Made by a program: the position numbers and the translations under genes. Below, piece by piece: positions 16,326-25,313 of a stretch of DNA of 64,000 nt. The stretch's first letter is position 1. Each line of letters begins with the position of its first letter. The notes beneath the pieces are model-generated. The model was not told where the DNA came from and did no database searches. It saw only the letters and a program-made list of their open reading frames with translations. The stretch spans positions 28,389 through 92,388 of the forward strand of contig JAQXJC010000004.1 in the NCBI GenBank assembly GCA_029008115.1. The letters are read 5' to 3'. The DNA is from Desulfovibrionaceae bacterium. Its GTDB lineage: Bacteria > Desulfobacterota > Desulfovibrionia > Desulfovibrionales > Desulfovibrionaceae.

Positions 16326-17051
16326 ATGAATACATTTTATCTGCCCCCCGAGTCCTGGGGAGAACGCTGCTCCCTCCCCCCGCAGGAAGCCCGGCATCTG
16401 GCGCTGGTCCTGCGCATGCGGCCCGGCGCACAGGTGCGCGTGCTGGACGGCGCGGGCCGCGAAGGACTGTTCACCATCGTGGAAGCAGGACGGAAAGGCG
16501 TCGTTCTGGCGCTGGATTCCGAAACATTCCACCCACAGCCCGCGGCGCGCGCCATCATGGCGCTGGCCTTCAGCAAGGCGGGACGCCGGAGCTTCTTCCT
16601 GGAAAAGGCGGCCGAGCTGGGCGCTGCCGAACTGTGGCTGTGGCAGAGCGATCACAGCCAGGGCAGGATGCCTGCCGATGCGGCCGAGGGCTGGCAGGGG
16701 CAGCTTGTGGCCGGCATGAAGCAGAGCGGCAATCCGTGGCTGCCGCAGATACGTTCCTTCCCGCAGGGCGTGGACGCCATGATTGAGGCCGCTTCCTGCG
16801 CGGACTGGCGCATGCTGCCGTGGGAACAGCAGCATGACGTGCCCATGCTCACGCCGGAGCTGGCCGGCAGGCCCGGCACCACAGTCTATGTCATCGGCCC
16901 CGAAGGAGGCTTTTCCGACAGGGAAATCACCCGCATGCGCGACAGCGGCTTCCAGCCTGTCAGCTTCGGCAGGCGCGTGCTGCGCTGCGAGACGGCGGCC
17001 ACGCTCTGCCTTGGCATCCACTGGTGGGCCAGCCAGCAGCCGGGGCGCTGA
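16326..17051 (+). CDS. rsmE: 16S rRNA m3U1498 methyltransferase RsmE
   Basis: RsmE methylates N3 of U1498 in the decoding centre of 16S rRNA and is a SPOUT-class enzyme with a C-terminal knot. It has 241 residues. Diagnostic segments are AFSKAGRRSFFLEKAAELG, the SAM-binding knot VIGPEGGFSDREI, and the ending FGRRVLRCETAATLCLG. The N-terminal PUA-like part has HLALVLRMRPGAQV. The family usually has KGdr/E-rich AFSKGD-type segments, so the match is good. Only one base separates its stop from the rarA start. Confidence 0.93.
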   Translation: MNTFYLPPESWGERCSLPPQEARHLALVLRMRPGAQVRVLDGAGREGLFTIVEAGRKGVVLALDSETFHPQPAARAIMALAFSKAGRRSFFLEKAAELGAAELWLWQSDHSQGRMPADAAEGWQGQLVAGMKQSGNPWLPQIRSFPQGVDAMIEAASCADWRMLPWEQQHDVPMLTPELAGRPGTTVYVIGPEGGFSDREITRMRDSGFQPVSFGRRVLRCETAATLCLGIHWWASQQPGR

Positions 17052-17052
17052 G

Positions 17053-18303
17053 ATGGGAAAGACGCCTCTTCCCGGCATGACGCCGCAGCCGCCCCTGCCC
17101 GAACGCCTGCGCCCCGAAGATTTCGAACTCTACGTGGGGCAGGGCCATCTGCGCGACAGGCTGCTCTCCCTGCTGGAATCCAGCCGGCTGCCCAGCGTTC
17201 TGCTCTTCGGCCCGCCCGGCTGCGGCAAGTCCACGCTGGCCCTGCTGCTGGCCAGGCACAGCGGCCGGCCCTATCTGCGCCTGAGCGCGCCGGAAGCCGG
17301 CCTTCAGCAGCTTCGCCGTTCCCTGGCAGGCGTGGAAGTGCTTATTCTGGACGAGCTGCACCGCTTCTCCAAGGCGCAGCAGGACTTTTTTCTGCCGCTG
17401 GTGGAATCCGGCGAGCTGACGCTGCTGGCAACCACCACGGAAAATCCTTCCTTCAGCATTACGCCCCAGCTGCTTTCCCGCATGCACGTCCTGCGCCTGC
17501 GGCCGCTGGAAAAAGAGGAGCTGCTGGAGCTGGCCAGACGCGGCGCGCGGCAGGAAGGCGTGGAGCTGGCCGACGGCGCGTTGGAGCTGCTGGCGTCTGC
17601 GGCCCGCGGCGATGCCCGTACCCTGCTCAATCTGGTGGAATATGTCTGCAATCTGCCGGAAAAGCGCCGCACGCCGGAGGAGCTTCCGCACAATCTGCCC
17701 GAAACCCTGCTGCGCCATGACAGGGACGGAGACAGCCATTACGAACTGGCATCGGCACTGATCAAATCCATACGCGGCAGCGACGTGGACGCGGCCCTCT
17801 ATTATCTGGCCTGCCTGCTGGAAGGAGGCGAGGACCCGCGCTTCATCTGCCGCCGCCTGATCCTTTCCGCCTCGGAAGATGTGGGCCTGGCAGATCCGCA
17901 GGCCCTGCCGCTGGCTGTTGCCTGCCAGCAGGCCGTGGAATTTGTGGGCATGCCCGAAGGCTTCATTCCTCTGGCGGAAACGGTGGTCTATCTGGCCCTG
18001 GCCCGCAAGAGCAACTCCACCTATGCGGCCTACATCAATGCTGTGCGGGAGATACGCCTGAACGGCAGGAAGCCTGTGCCCGCACATCTGCGCAATGCCG
18101 TGACCAAACAGCAGAAGGAATGGGGATACGGCAAGGGATACAAATACCCGCACGCCTTCCCCGAGGGCTGGACGCGGCAGCAGCACCTCCCCGATGAGGT
18201 GGAGGGCAGGCGGTTCTATTTTCCCAGAGAGAACGGCGATGAGCCCCGCCGTACCCAGTGGTGGCGCAAACTGTACAACATAAAACATGGTGAGGAACAA
18301 TGA
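17053..18303 (+). CDS. rarA: Replication-associated recombination protein RarA (MgsA)
   Basis: RarA is an AAA+ ATPase related to clamp loaders that acts at stalled forks. It has 416 residues. Walker A GPPGCGKST, Walker B with the family-specific LILDELHRFSKAQQD, sensor 1 LLATTTENPSF and the arginine-finger region TPQLLSRMHVL are all in place. The C-terminal MgsA domain carries KSIRGSDVDAALYYLACLLEGGED and a conserved ending GWGYGKGYKYPH-like (here EWGYGKGYKYPHAFPEGW). The start at 17053 lies directly after rsmE. Its stop overlaps the next ATG (ATGA). Confidence 0.94.
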   Translation: MGKTPLPGMTPQPPLPERLRPEDFELYVGQGHLRDRLLSLLESSRLPSVLLFGPPGCGKSTLALLLARHSGRPYLRLSAPEAGLQQLRRSLAGVEVLILDELHRFSKAQQDFFLPLVESGELTLLATTTENPSFSITPQLLSRMHVLRLRPLEKEELLELARRGARQEGVELADGALELLASAARGDARTLLNLVEYVCNLPEKRRTPEELPHNLPETLLRHDRDGDSHYELASALIKSIRGSDVDAALYYLACLLEGGEDPRFICRRLILSASEDVGLADPQALPLAVACQQAVEFVGMPEGFIPLAETVVYLALARKSNSTYAAYINAVREIRLNGRKPVPAHLRNAVTKQQKEWGYGKGYKYPHAFPEGWTRQQHLPDEVEGRRFYFPRENGDEPRRTQWWRKLYNIKHGEEQ

Positions 18304-19112
18304 GCAACGAACTCTGCACTCTGCCTTCGCACATGCTGCGGGGCACGGAATATCACAGCCCCGCGCGGGAGGCTTCCGTTTTCTCAAGCTGTTTTCCCAG
18401 CCTCTCGGCCTATTCCGGCATGCTGTTCGTGGCGCTGAAACTGTATGTTCAGGCCAGGCTCGGCCGCTGCTCCGATCTGGCATGGATGCGCGCCTCCGAA
18501 GGCATCTTCCGCCATCTGGAGCGGGTGGGCTGTCGCATCCATATCGAGGGATTGGAGCATATCGGCGCCACCCGGGAGGCCTGCATCTTTGTGGGAAACC
18601 ACATGAGCACGCTGGATGCCTTTGGTCTGCCGGCCATCATCCGTCCCTTCCGTCCTGTCACGCCCGTCGTCAAGCGCAGTCTCACCACCATGCCCCTGTT
18701 CGCGCCCATCATGAATTCCCGCGATCCCATCGCCGTGGATCGTGAAAACCCGCGCGCGGACTTTACGACAGTCATGGAAGGCGGACTGGAACGTCTGAAC
18801 AGGGGCATTTCCATCATCGTCTTTCCGCAGAGCACACGCTCCCTGACCTTTGATCCGCGCAAGTTCAACAGCATCGGCGTGAAGCTTGCCAAGCATGCCG
18901 GCGTGCCCATCATTCCCATGGCGCTCAAGACCGATGCCTGGGGACAGGGAGGCGCCGTCAAGGACCTGGGGCCCATCCGCCCTGAAAAAACCGTGCACAT
19001 CCGCTTCGGCGCCCCCATCCATGTGCGCGGGCAGGGCAAGGAGGAGCAGGCACGAATCTGCGATTTCATTCAAGGCTCGCTGGAAGAATGGACGCCCGGG
19101 GCCGCACGCTGA
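18300..19112 (+). CDS. 1-acyl-sn-glycerol-3-phosphate acyltransferase (PlsC-like)
   Basis: This 270-residue lysophosphatidate acyltransferase-family protein would add the second acyl chain in phospholipid synthesis. The catalytic NHxxxxD motif is present as NHMSTLD. The substrate motif usually written EGTRS is FPQSTRS here, with Gln in place of the Gly and Glu region. There is one membrane-associated hydrophobic stretch near the N-terminus (about residues 35-50). An acceptor other than lysophosphatidate cannot be excluded given the altered motif. It is the last gene of the rsmE-rarA group, and its ATG overlaps the rarA stop. Confidence 0.85.
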   Translation: MSNELCTLPSHMLRGTEYHSPAREASVFSSCFPSLSAYSGMLFVALKLYVQARLGRCSDLAWMRASEGIFRHLERVGCRIHIEGLEHIGATREACIFVGNHMSTLDAFGLPAIIRPFRPVTPVVKRSLTTMPLFAPIMNSRDPIAVDRENPRADFTTVMEGGLERLNRGISIIVFPQSTRSLTFDPRKFNSIGVKLAKHAGVPIIPMALKTDAWGQGGAVKDLGPIRPEKTVHIRFGAPIHVRGQGKEEQARICDFIQGSLEEWTPGAAR

Positions 19113-19140
19113 CGCGCCGTGCTTCCCCCGTGATATGCAG

Positions 19141-19170
19141 ACGGCCCCGGCGCACATGCGGCGGGGCCGT
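19141..19170. terminator. Convergent inverted repeat after the acyltransferase gene
   Basis: ACGGCCCC (19141-19148) pairs with GGGGCCGT (19163-19170), with further partial pairing inside. It lies between convergent genes. There is no U-run, so it may be a two-way, imperfect terminator. Confidence 0.4.
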
Positions 19171-19191
19171 TGGTACTGCCTCAGGCAGGCA

Positions 19192-20445
19192 TCAGGCGCA
19201 TGGCAAATCTGTCTGCAACACCGTGCCATCCGTGGACAGGAATACTTCCACGGGCCTTTCATGCGAAGAAAACTGCATGGGGGACAGCACCGCCGCGTAG
19301 CTCCCGGCATTTGTCATGATGACGCAGTCACCGCATTCCACATGCGGCAGCAATATATCCTCCGCAATGATGTCCGCCGTCGTGCAGAGGTCCCCGGCCA
19401 GCGTGACGCGCTCCACGGGAGCATCCATGTCAAGAGTGAAAAACTGACAGGCGTCAACGCAGGTGAACAGTGGCTCGGCGGCCGATGGGAGGCCCCGCGA
19501 CCAGCGCGACGCCAGCCGCGCCAGCGATGGCCGCAGAAAGCCGTTGAGCGTGTTCCGCAGAATGATATATGTGATGCCACGGGAAATCTTGCGATCCACG
19601 ACTGATGCGACATACAGCCCGCTGGCGCACACCGCGTACCTGCCGACCTCGATGAGGCATGCCGTGCGCGGATGCGCCGTCTGAAATCCGCGCAGCTCCT
19701 CCCGCAGCGCTGCGCCCAGCGCTGCCAGGTTCAGCGGGGTATCCTGGACGGCATAGCGCACTCCCATCCCAGACCCCATATTGACATACTCCAGACCACC
19801 GCAGACAGCGGAGAATTTTTCCGCGAGGCGGAACATTCTTCGGTAGTAGGCGGCGAGTACATCCGCCTGCAATTCCTGGCTCCGCAGGTGCACATGAATG
19901 CCCGTGACGCGGATATTCGGGCAGTCATTGCCGCGCAGAAACGCAAGCGCCTGCTCCTCGTCAATGCCGAACTTTGATGGCAGACCGCCGTCGCCATGAA
20001 AGGTGAAGTCAGGATTGATGCGCATCCCGACAGCGACAGGCATGTTCATCTCCGCGGCGACATTCTGGATGCGCCTCAGCTCTTCAATACTGTCCGCCAC
20101 CAGCACAGCCTGACGTATTGTCCGCGCTATGTCCGACCGCATCTTTCCGGGTGATGAATAGAGGATGCGATCTTTCGGCACACCCGCAGCGCGCGCCATA
20201 CGCACCTCGGCCGCACTGGCGGCATCCGCGCCCAGTCCCCGTGCGAAGATGCTGCGCAGCACATGCGGGTTCGCATTGCACTTTATGGAGTATAGAAAAT
20301 CGATCTGCGGAAAATGCGATGCCAGGCAATCCACGCTCTCATGAATGCGACGCTCATCGTACAGATAGAAGCTGCCGTGCCGCTTCACCTGCTGTCTTAT
20401 GACATCCCGCATGCGCGCATCCAGCCGCATGGCTGTGCCAGTCAT
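19192..20445 (-). CDS. Fold-III PLP-dependent decarboxylase (ornithine/lysine/diaminopimelate type)
   Basis: This 417-residue enzyme of the alanine racemase/ornithine decarboxylase fold has the PLP lysine as K55 in YSIKCNANPHVL. A His-containing VTGIHVHLRSQ stacking strand, a glycine phosphate loop (NMGSGMGV) and the C-terminal partner-subunit motif GDLCTTADIIAED are also present. These are decarboxylase rather than racemase features. The substrate could be meso-diaminopimelate, ornithine, or another diamino acid, and I cannot choose by eye. An SD GGGAGGG before the ATG at 20445 decides the start over upstream Met codons. A palindrome lies just upstream. Confidence 0.78.
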   Translation of the reverse strand: MTGTAMRLDARMRDVIRQQVKRHGSFYLYDERRIHESVDCLASHFPQIDFLYSIKCNANPHVLRSIFARGLGADAASAAEVRMARAAGVPKDRILYSSPGKMRSDIARTIRQAVLVADSIEELRRIQNVAAEMNMPVAVGMRINPDFTFHGDGGLPSKFGIDEEQALAFLRGNDCPNIRVTGIHVHLRSQELQADVLAAYYRRMFRLAEKFSAVCGGLEYVNMGSGMGVRYAVQDTPLNLAALGAALREELRGFQTAHPRTACLIEVGRYAVCASGLYVASVVDRKISRGITYIILRNTLNGFLRPSLARLASRWSRGLPSAAEPLFTCVDACQFFTLDMDAPVERVTLAGDLCTTADIIAEDILLPHVECGDCVIMTNAGSYAAVLSPMQFSSHERPVEVFLSTDGTVLQTDLPCA

Positions 20446-20465
20446 CGCTTTCCCTCCCGGCATTC

Positions 20466-20480
20466 CGTGCATCATGCACG
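20466..20480. promoter_or_regulatory. 15-base palindrome ahead of the PLP decarboxylase gene
   Basis: CGTGCAT-C-ATGCACG is a perfect odd-centred palindrome 20 bases upstream of the start codon. It overlaps the expected transcription start of a weak TATCGT-like -10. It is a candidate operator, and the regulator is unknown. Confidence 0.38.
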
Positions 20481-20484
20481 ATAC

Positions 20485-20515
20485 AGGCCGGCGGAACCAC
20501 AGTCCCTGCCGGCCT
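20485..20515 (-). terminator. Hairpin after ctpA
   Basis: On the minus strand AGGCCGGC pairs with GCCGGCCT over an inner GGGAC/GTTCC stem with one bulge. It is stable but lacks a U-run, and it sits 10 bases past the ctpA stop. Confidence 0.45.
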
Positions 20516-20524
20516 TTCCTCGCG

Positions 20525-21820
20525 TTATTGCAGAATTGCCTTGAGACGCGGCATATTCTTCACAAACTGCAAGGCCATGCGGAGCTGGTTGTCGCGGGCA
20601 AGCTGCTCCCTGGCTTCCTGATGTCCGTCCCGGGCCTTCCTGTCTTCCCTGCCGGTGCCGCGCTTTTCGGCATCGCCTTTCAGATGGCGATCCAGGTCCT
20701 TTTCACGCACGGTCAGGTAGGGAGAATCCTCCTGATCCCTGGCCGGCGCCTCAAAGGGCACTTCAATGTCCGGCGTAATGCCCTCGGCCTGAATGGAGAC
20801 GCCGCTGGGCGTGTAGTAGCGGGCAATGGTCAGCTTCAGGGCGGAGCCGTCCGCCATGGGGATAATATTCTGTACCGAGCCCTTGCCAAAGGTACGCTCG
20901 CCCAGAATGAGGGCGCGCTTCTGATCGCGCAGGGCGCCGGCCACAATTTCCGAAGCGGAGGCGGAACCGGCATTGACCAGCGCCACCATGGGCTGGCTGA
21001 TGAGGTCGCCGCTGTCGCGCGTGGCCCTGAACACACGTTCGGAGTCCTCTTCCCTGCCCCGAATGGAGACGATCTTTCCCTCATTCAGGAATACGTCGGA
21101 CACTCCCACGGCCTGATCCAGCAGCCCGCCGGGATTGTTGCGCAAATCAAGCACAAGGCCCTTGATGCCGCCCTTGCTTTCCTTCTGCGCGGCCCTGACG
21201 GCATCCTTCAGATCCTGCGTGGTCTTTTCCGAAAAGCGTGTCAGGCGAATCCAGTAATAGCCGTCTTCCAGCTTGCGGGACTTGACGCTCACCAGCGGGA
21301 TGGCATCGCGCACAATGGCGACCTTCTTCGGTTCCGCCGCGCCGGCGTGCAAAATGGTCAGTACCACTTCCGTTCCCTTGGGCCCGCGGATGCGCGACAC
21401 CACTTCCTGAAGGGAAATCTCCATGGCCGGCTTGCCGTCAATGGCCAGAATGCTGTCGCCGGCCTTCAGGCCCGCCTTGTAGGCCGGAGTGTCCTCAATG
21501 GGCGTGACCACCTTAACGGTATTGTTCTCCATGGTGATCTCAATGCCTATGCCGAAGAATTCGCCGGAGGTCGTCTCCTGCATCTCCTTGTATTCCTGCG
21601 CATTCATGTAGGTGGAATGCGCATCCAGATTCTCCAGCATGCCCTTGATGGCGCCGTTGATCAAATCCTCCCGCTTGGTCTCGGTGACATAATGGCGCTC
21701 CACCAAGTCCATGACCTGGCTGAAGCGCCTCAGTGCATCCAGGTCTTTGGAGGCCGACGCCGGCATGGCGCAGGAGCAGGTCAGCAGCAGGGACAGAGCG
21801 AGCACGGGGATAGTACGCAT
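20525..21820 (-). CDS. ctpA: C-terminal processing peptidase, S41 family (CtpA/Prc)
   Basis: This is a periplasmic carboxyl-terminal protease of the S41A family. It has 431 residues with an N-terminal signal sequence (hydrophobic core VLALSLLLT, probable cleavage after ASA). A PDZ domain follows (GIGIEI to KAGLKAGDSILAIDGKP), then the peptidase domain with the catalytic Ser in NAGSASASEIVAGAL and Lys in GERTFGKGSVQ. Such enzymes trim cell-wall hydrolases and outer-membrane proteins. The C-terminal 70 residues are charged. The ATG at 21820 is preceded by GGAGGA, which itself starts right after a terminator-like hairpin. Confidence 0.93.
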   Translation of the reverse strand: MRTIPVLALSLLLTCSCAMPASASKDLDALRRFSQVMDLVERHYVTETKREDLINGAIKGMLENLDAHSTYMNAQEYKEMQETTSGEFFGIGIEITMENNTVKVVTPIEDTPAYKAGLKAGDSILAIDGKPAMEISLQEVVSRIRGPKGTEVVLTILHAGAAEPKKVAIVRDAIPLVSVKSRKLEDGYYWIRLTRFSEKTTQDLKDAVRAAQKESKGGIKGLVLDLRNNPGGLLDQAVGVSDVFLNEGKIVSIRGREEDSERVFRATRDSGDLISQPMVALVNAGSASASEIVAGALRDQKRALILGERTFGKGSVQNIIPMADGSALKLTIARYYTPSGVSIQAEGITPDIEVPFEAPARDQEDSPYLTVREKDLDRHLKGDAEKRGTGREDRKARDGHQEAREQLARDNQLRMALQFVKNMPRLKAILQ

Positions 21821-21836
21821 AGGGAAAAGTCCTCCG

Positions 21837-21875
21837 AAAAAAAGCGCGCCCTCCTCCGCAGGGAGGGGCGGGCGC
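21837..21875 (-). terminator. Terminator/attenuator between dnaA and ctpA
   Basis: On the minus strand a GC-rich hairpin (21875-21844, arms GCGC-CCGCCCCTCC and GGAGGAGGGCGCGC) leads into seven T. It ends only 16 bases before the ctpA start codon, leaving no room for a separate promoter. Confidence 0.68.
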
Positions 21876-21975
21876 TGGGCTGTGGCGGCACAGAAGCCCT
21901 CGCGGCGGGGGCCACCGCAGGCGGGCATCTTCACAAGGCACTCTGGCAGCATGGACGGCAGGCGGGGCGGGCGCC

Positions 21976-23433
21976 CTAGGCAATCAGTCCCGCGTTGCGC
22001 TCAATGAGGCTCACAGTCGTGGCAACCTGCCTTCCCACGCGGGATTCGTTGGAAATCTCGCGCTCTATGGACGTAATGCCCTTGATGACGGTGGAATGGC
22101 GGCGGTTGAACTTGTCGCCAATCTGCTGAAGAGAGAGCTCCGTATGCTTGCGGGCCAGATAGTAGATGGTGTTGCGGCCCAGCACGCATTCGGCGCGACG
22201 GCTCCGGGAGCAGAGCTGATGCTCCTTCAGGCCGAAGCTCTCGCAGACAAGACGGATGATGGTCTCAAAGCTCAGCCCGCATTCCATCTGCGCATACTGC
22301 CCGAGCACATCCCACGCCATGTCCAGGCTGATGGAGCGGTTCAGCAGACGCGCCTTGAAGACCAGCGAGTTCAGACAGCTTTCCATCTGGCGCACATCAT
22401 CGCTCAGGCGGTCGGCCAGCAGGTCGGTAACATCGGCCGGCAGCATGACCTGATGCACCCGCGCCTTGTTTTCCAGAATGGCGCGGCGCATGTCTGCCGT
22501 GGGCTTGACCATGCTGGTCATGAGGCCGGAGCAGAAATGGGACACCAGCTGCGAGTCCACCTTGCGCAGCTCGCGCGGAGAGAACGAGGACGTGAGCACC
22601 ACCCTCCCCCCGCGATCCTGCAGGTACTTGACCGTGGACAGCACATGCTCCTGCATGCGCTCCTTGCCCTGAAGAAAATGTACATCCTCCAGCAGCAGCA
22701 CATCCAGATCGCGCAGACGGCCCTTGAATGTTTCCAGATCGTTCTGGCGCATGGCCGCAACAAAGCGCGAGGCAAATTCTTCGGCAGTCAGGTAGCCCAC
22801 ATGCTCGCACCCGCGTTCCGCCGAAACGGCCTGCCCCACGGCCTGCGCCAGATGCGTCTTGCCCAGGCCGGAGGGGGCGCTGACAAAGAGCGTTTCCACA
22901 CAGCCGTGCCGGCACAGGTCCTTGGCCCCGGCCACGGCCATTTCGTTGCTTGGCCCCACGACAAAACCGTCAAAATCATACCGCCAGCCGCGGGCGGAAG
23001 AGCGGATGAGCGGCGCGCCCGCCGTGGAAATGGGCAGGCTCTGCTGCACCATCTGCGGCGCGGCGGCCGGAGCCTCGCGGGCAGCGCTCTGGCGGGATGC
23101 GGCCGAAGCCTGCGGCATGGCAGGGGGCACGGCATCCAGCAGGGAAGGGCCGGAGGAAGAGACATGGGAGCGGGCTGGACGGGGCGCCGGCTTGCCGGTG
23201 CGCACCTCCACGTCCACGGCCTGTCCGTCAGTGCCGAGCACGGCGGCGGCCGCGGCGCGGATGGGCTCCATCAGGCGGTTGCGAATCCAGGTGGTTGCGT
23301 AGCCGTTGGGTGTCGTCAGCACAAGCCTGTGATCCTGCACCTCGGCGGCAAGAGGTGCTATCCACACCTTGAAACAGCCGGATTCAAGTGTGCTCTGAAG
23401 ATGCCGTGATATTTCTGCCCAGTGTGCTGTCAT
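21976..23433 (-). CDS. dnaA: DnaA-family replication initiator, divergent
   Basis: This 485-residue DnaA has all four domains: domain I (to about residue 80, with FKVWIAPL), an Ala/Pro-rich linker, an AAA+ domain with Walker A SGLGKT (K192), and a C-terminal helix-turn-helix ending IGDKFNRRHSTVIKGI. Several key residues differ. Walker B is E249-D250 in place of DD. The box VII arginines of E. coli DnaA (R281 and R285) align with Q295 and H299 (QLVSHF). The HTH signature has RRH instead of GRDH. It sits beside ruvAB, not dnaN/gyrB, so it is probably the second DnaA paralogue I believe is common in Desulfovibrio. AAGG precedes the ATG at 23433. Confidence 0.88.
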   Translation of the reverse strand: MTAHWAEISRHLQSTLESGCFKVWIAPLAAEVQDHRLVLTTPNGYATTWIRNRLMEPIRAAAAAVLGTDGQAVDVEVRTGKPAPRPARSHVSSSGPSLLDAVPPAMPQASAASRQSAAREAPAAAPQMVQQSLPISTAGAPLIRSSARGWRYDFDGFVVGPSNEMAVAGAKDLCRHGCVETLFVSAPSGLGKTHLAQAVGQAVSAERGCEHVGYLTAEEFASRFVAAMRQNDLETFKGRLRDLDVLLLEDVHFLQGKERMQEHVLSTVKYLQDRGGRVVLTSSFSPRELRKVDSQLVSHFCSGLMTSMVKPTADMRRAILENKARVHQVMLPADVTDLLADRLSDDVRQMESCLNSLVFKARLLNRSISLDMAWDVLGQYAQMECGLSFETIIRLVCESFGLKEHQLCSRSRRAECVLGRNTIYYLARKHTELSLQQIGDKFNRRHSTVIKGITSIEREISNESRVGRQVATTVSLIERNAGLIA

Positions 23434-23591
23434 GCGAACCTTATGGCGAACGGCGAGCGAGCGGGGGCGCTGACGCGCAAGGCCGCTCCACCAAAAAGCC
23501 GTCCGACTCTGATTATTACTCCGGAAATCCCCAAACACCGTCCGTATGAAACGGCATCTCCCCCCGCAGGAAAGGCCCCGCGCAGATTTGC

Positions 23592-23600
23592 ATCATACCA
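23592..23600 (-). promoter_or_regulatory. Extended -10 candidate promoter for dnaA
   Basis: The minus strand reads TGG-TATGAT, an extended -10 (TGn plus a near-consensus hexamer), with no good -35. The leader would be about 150 bases. The rest of the 263-base gap to ruvB shows no DnaA-box cluster. Confidence 0.35.
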
Positions 23601-23696
23601 CGGGAGTCCTGACGATAGCCATTCGCGGCCAATCCCGCAAGCAAAAAATGCCATTCATTCCGGGGGGGACAAAAATCCCGCGGCGGGCGGCCCTTC

Positions 23697-24698
<1,002 letters not shown>

Positions 24699-25304
24699 CT
24701 ACTTTCCTTTCGCCATGAGTTTCAGCGCGCCGCGCAGCAGACCTGTCACATCCAGCGAAGGGTCCTCGCGCAGCAGGCCGCGCAGCACGGGAGCCGCTTC
24801 CGCCTCGCCATATCCCAGATTGCCTAGAGCGTCCAGCGCATCCCGGAAGAGAGCGCCCGGCGCGCCGTCGGCCAGAACCTCGGCCTGCGGCTCCGCTTCC
24901 GTCTTGAGCCTGTACTTCAGTTCCAGAAAGATGTGCTGCGCCGTCTTCTTGCCAATGCCGGAAACTTTGGTGAGCATCTCCACATTGTCCTCCGCCACCA
25001 GCCGGCGCAGCTCATCCGGGCGGAACGTGCCCAGTATGGCCAGCGCCGTGCGCGCGCCCACTCTGGAAATCCCCACCAGCACTTCAAAGGTCTGCCGTTC
25101 TTCCCACGTGGCAAAGCCGAAAAGCTCCAGCGCGTCCTCCCGCACGGCCAGCGACGTGTACAGGCAGACCTGGCCGCCGCAGGCAGGCAGTCCCTGCATG
25201 GTGTGCACGGGCAGGGCCACCTCATAGCCCACGCCGCCGGCAGTGAGCACAAGGGCGGAGCCGCCCCAGACCCGCATCAGTCTTCCCTCAATATATGCAA
25301 TCAT
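24699..25304 (-). CDS. ruvA: Holliday junction DNA helicase subunit RuvA
   Basis: RuvA is the tetrameric platform that binds four-way junctions and loads RuvB. It has 201 residues with an N-terminal OB fold (MIAYIEGRLMRV, VGYEVALP). Two helix-hairpin-helix motifs lie in VGISRVGARTALAILGTF and LTKVSGIGKKTAQHIFLELK. A linker leads to the C-terminal RuvB-binding domain III (ALFRDALDALGNLGYGEAEA). It lies nine bases downstream of the moaA stop, so the two are likely co-transcribed. Confidence 0.96.
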   Translation of the reverse strand: MIAYIEGRLMRVWGGSALVLTAGGVGYEVALPVHTMQGLPACGGQVCLYTSLAVREDALELFGFATWEERQTFEVLVGISRVGARTALAILGTFRPDELRRLVAEDNVEMLTKVSGIGKKTAQHIFLELKYRLKTEAEPQAEVLADGAPGALFRDALDALGNLGYGEAEAAPVLRGLLREDPSLDVTGLLRGALKLMAKGK

Positions 25305-25313
25305 CGCCTTACC

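Noticed and set aside
23341..23696. A chromosomal origin beside dnaA.
   Set aside because: Only one near match to a DnaA box (CTATCCACA, near 23359, inside dnaA itself) and no AT-rich unwinding region or dnaN. The location looks like a dnaA paralogue, not oriC.
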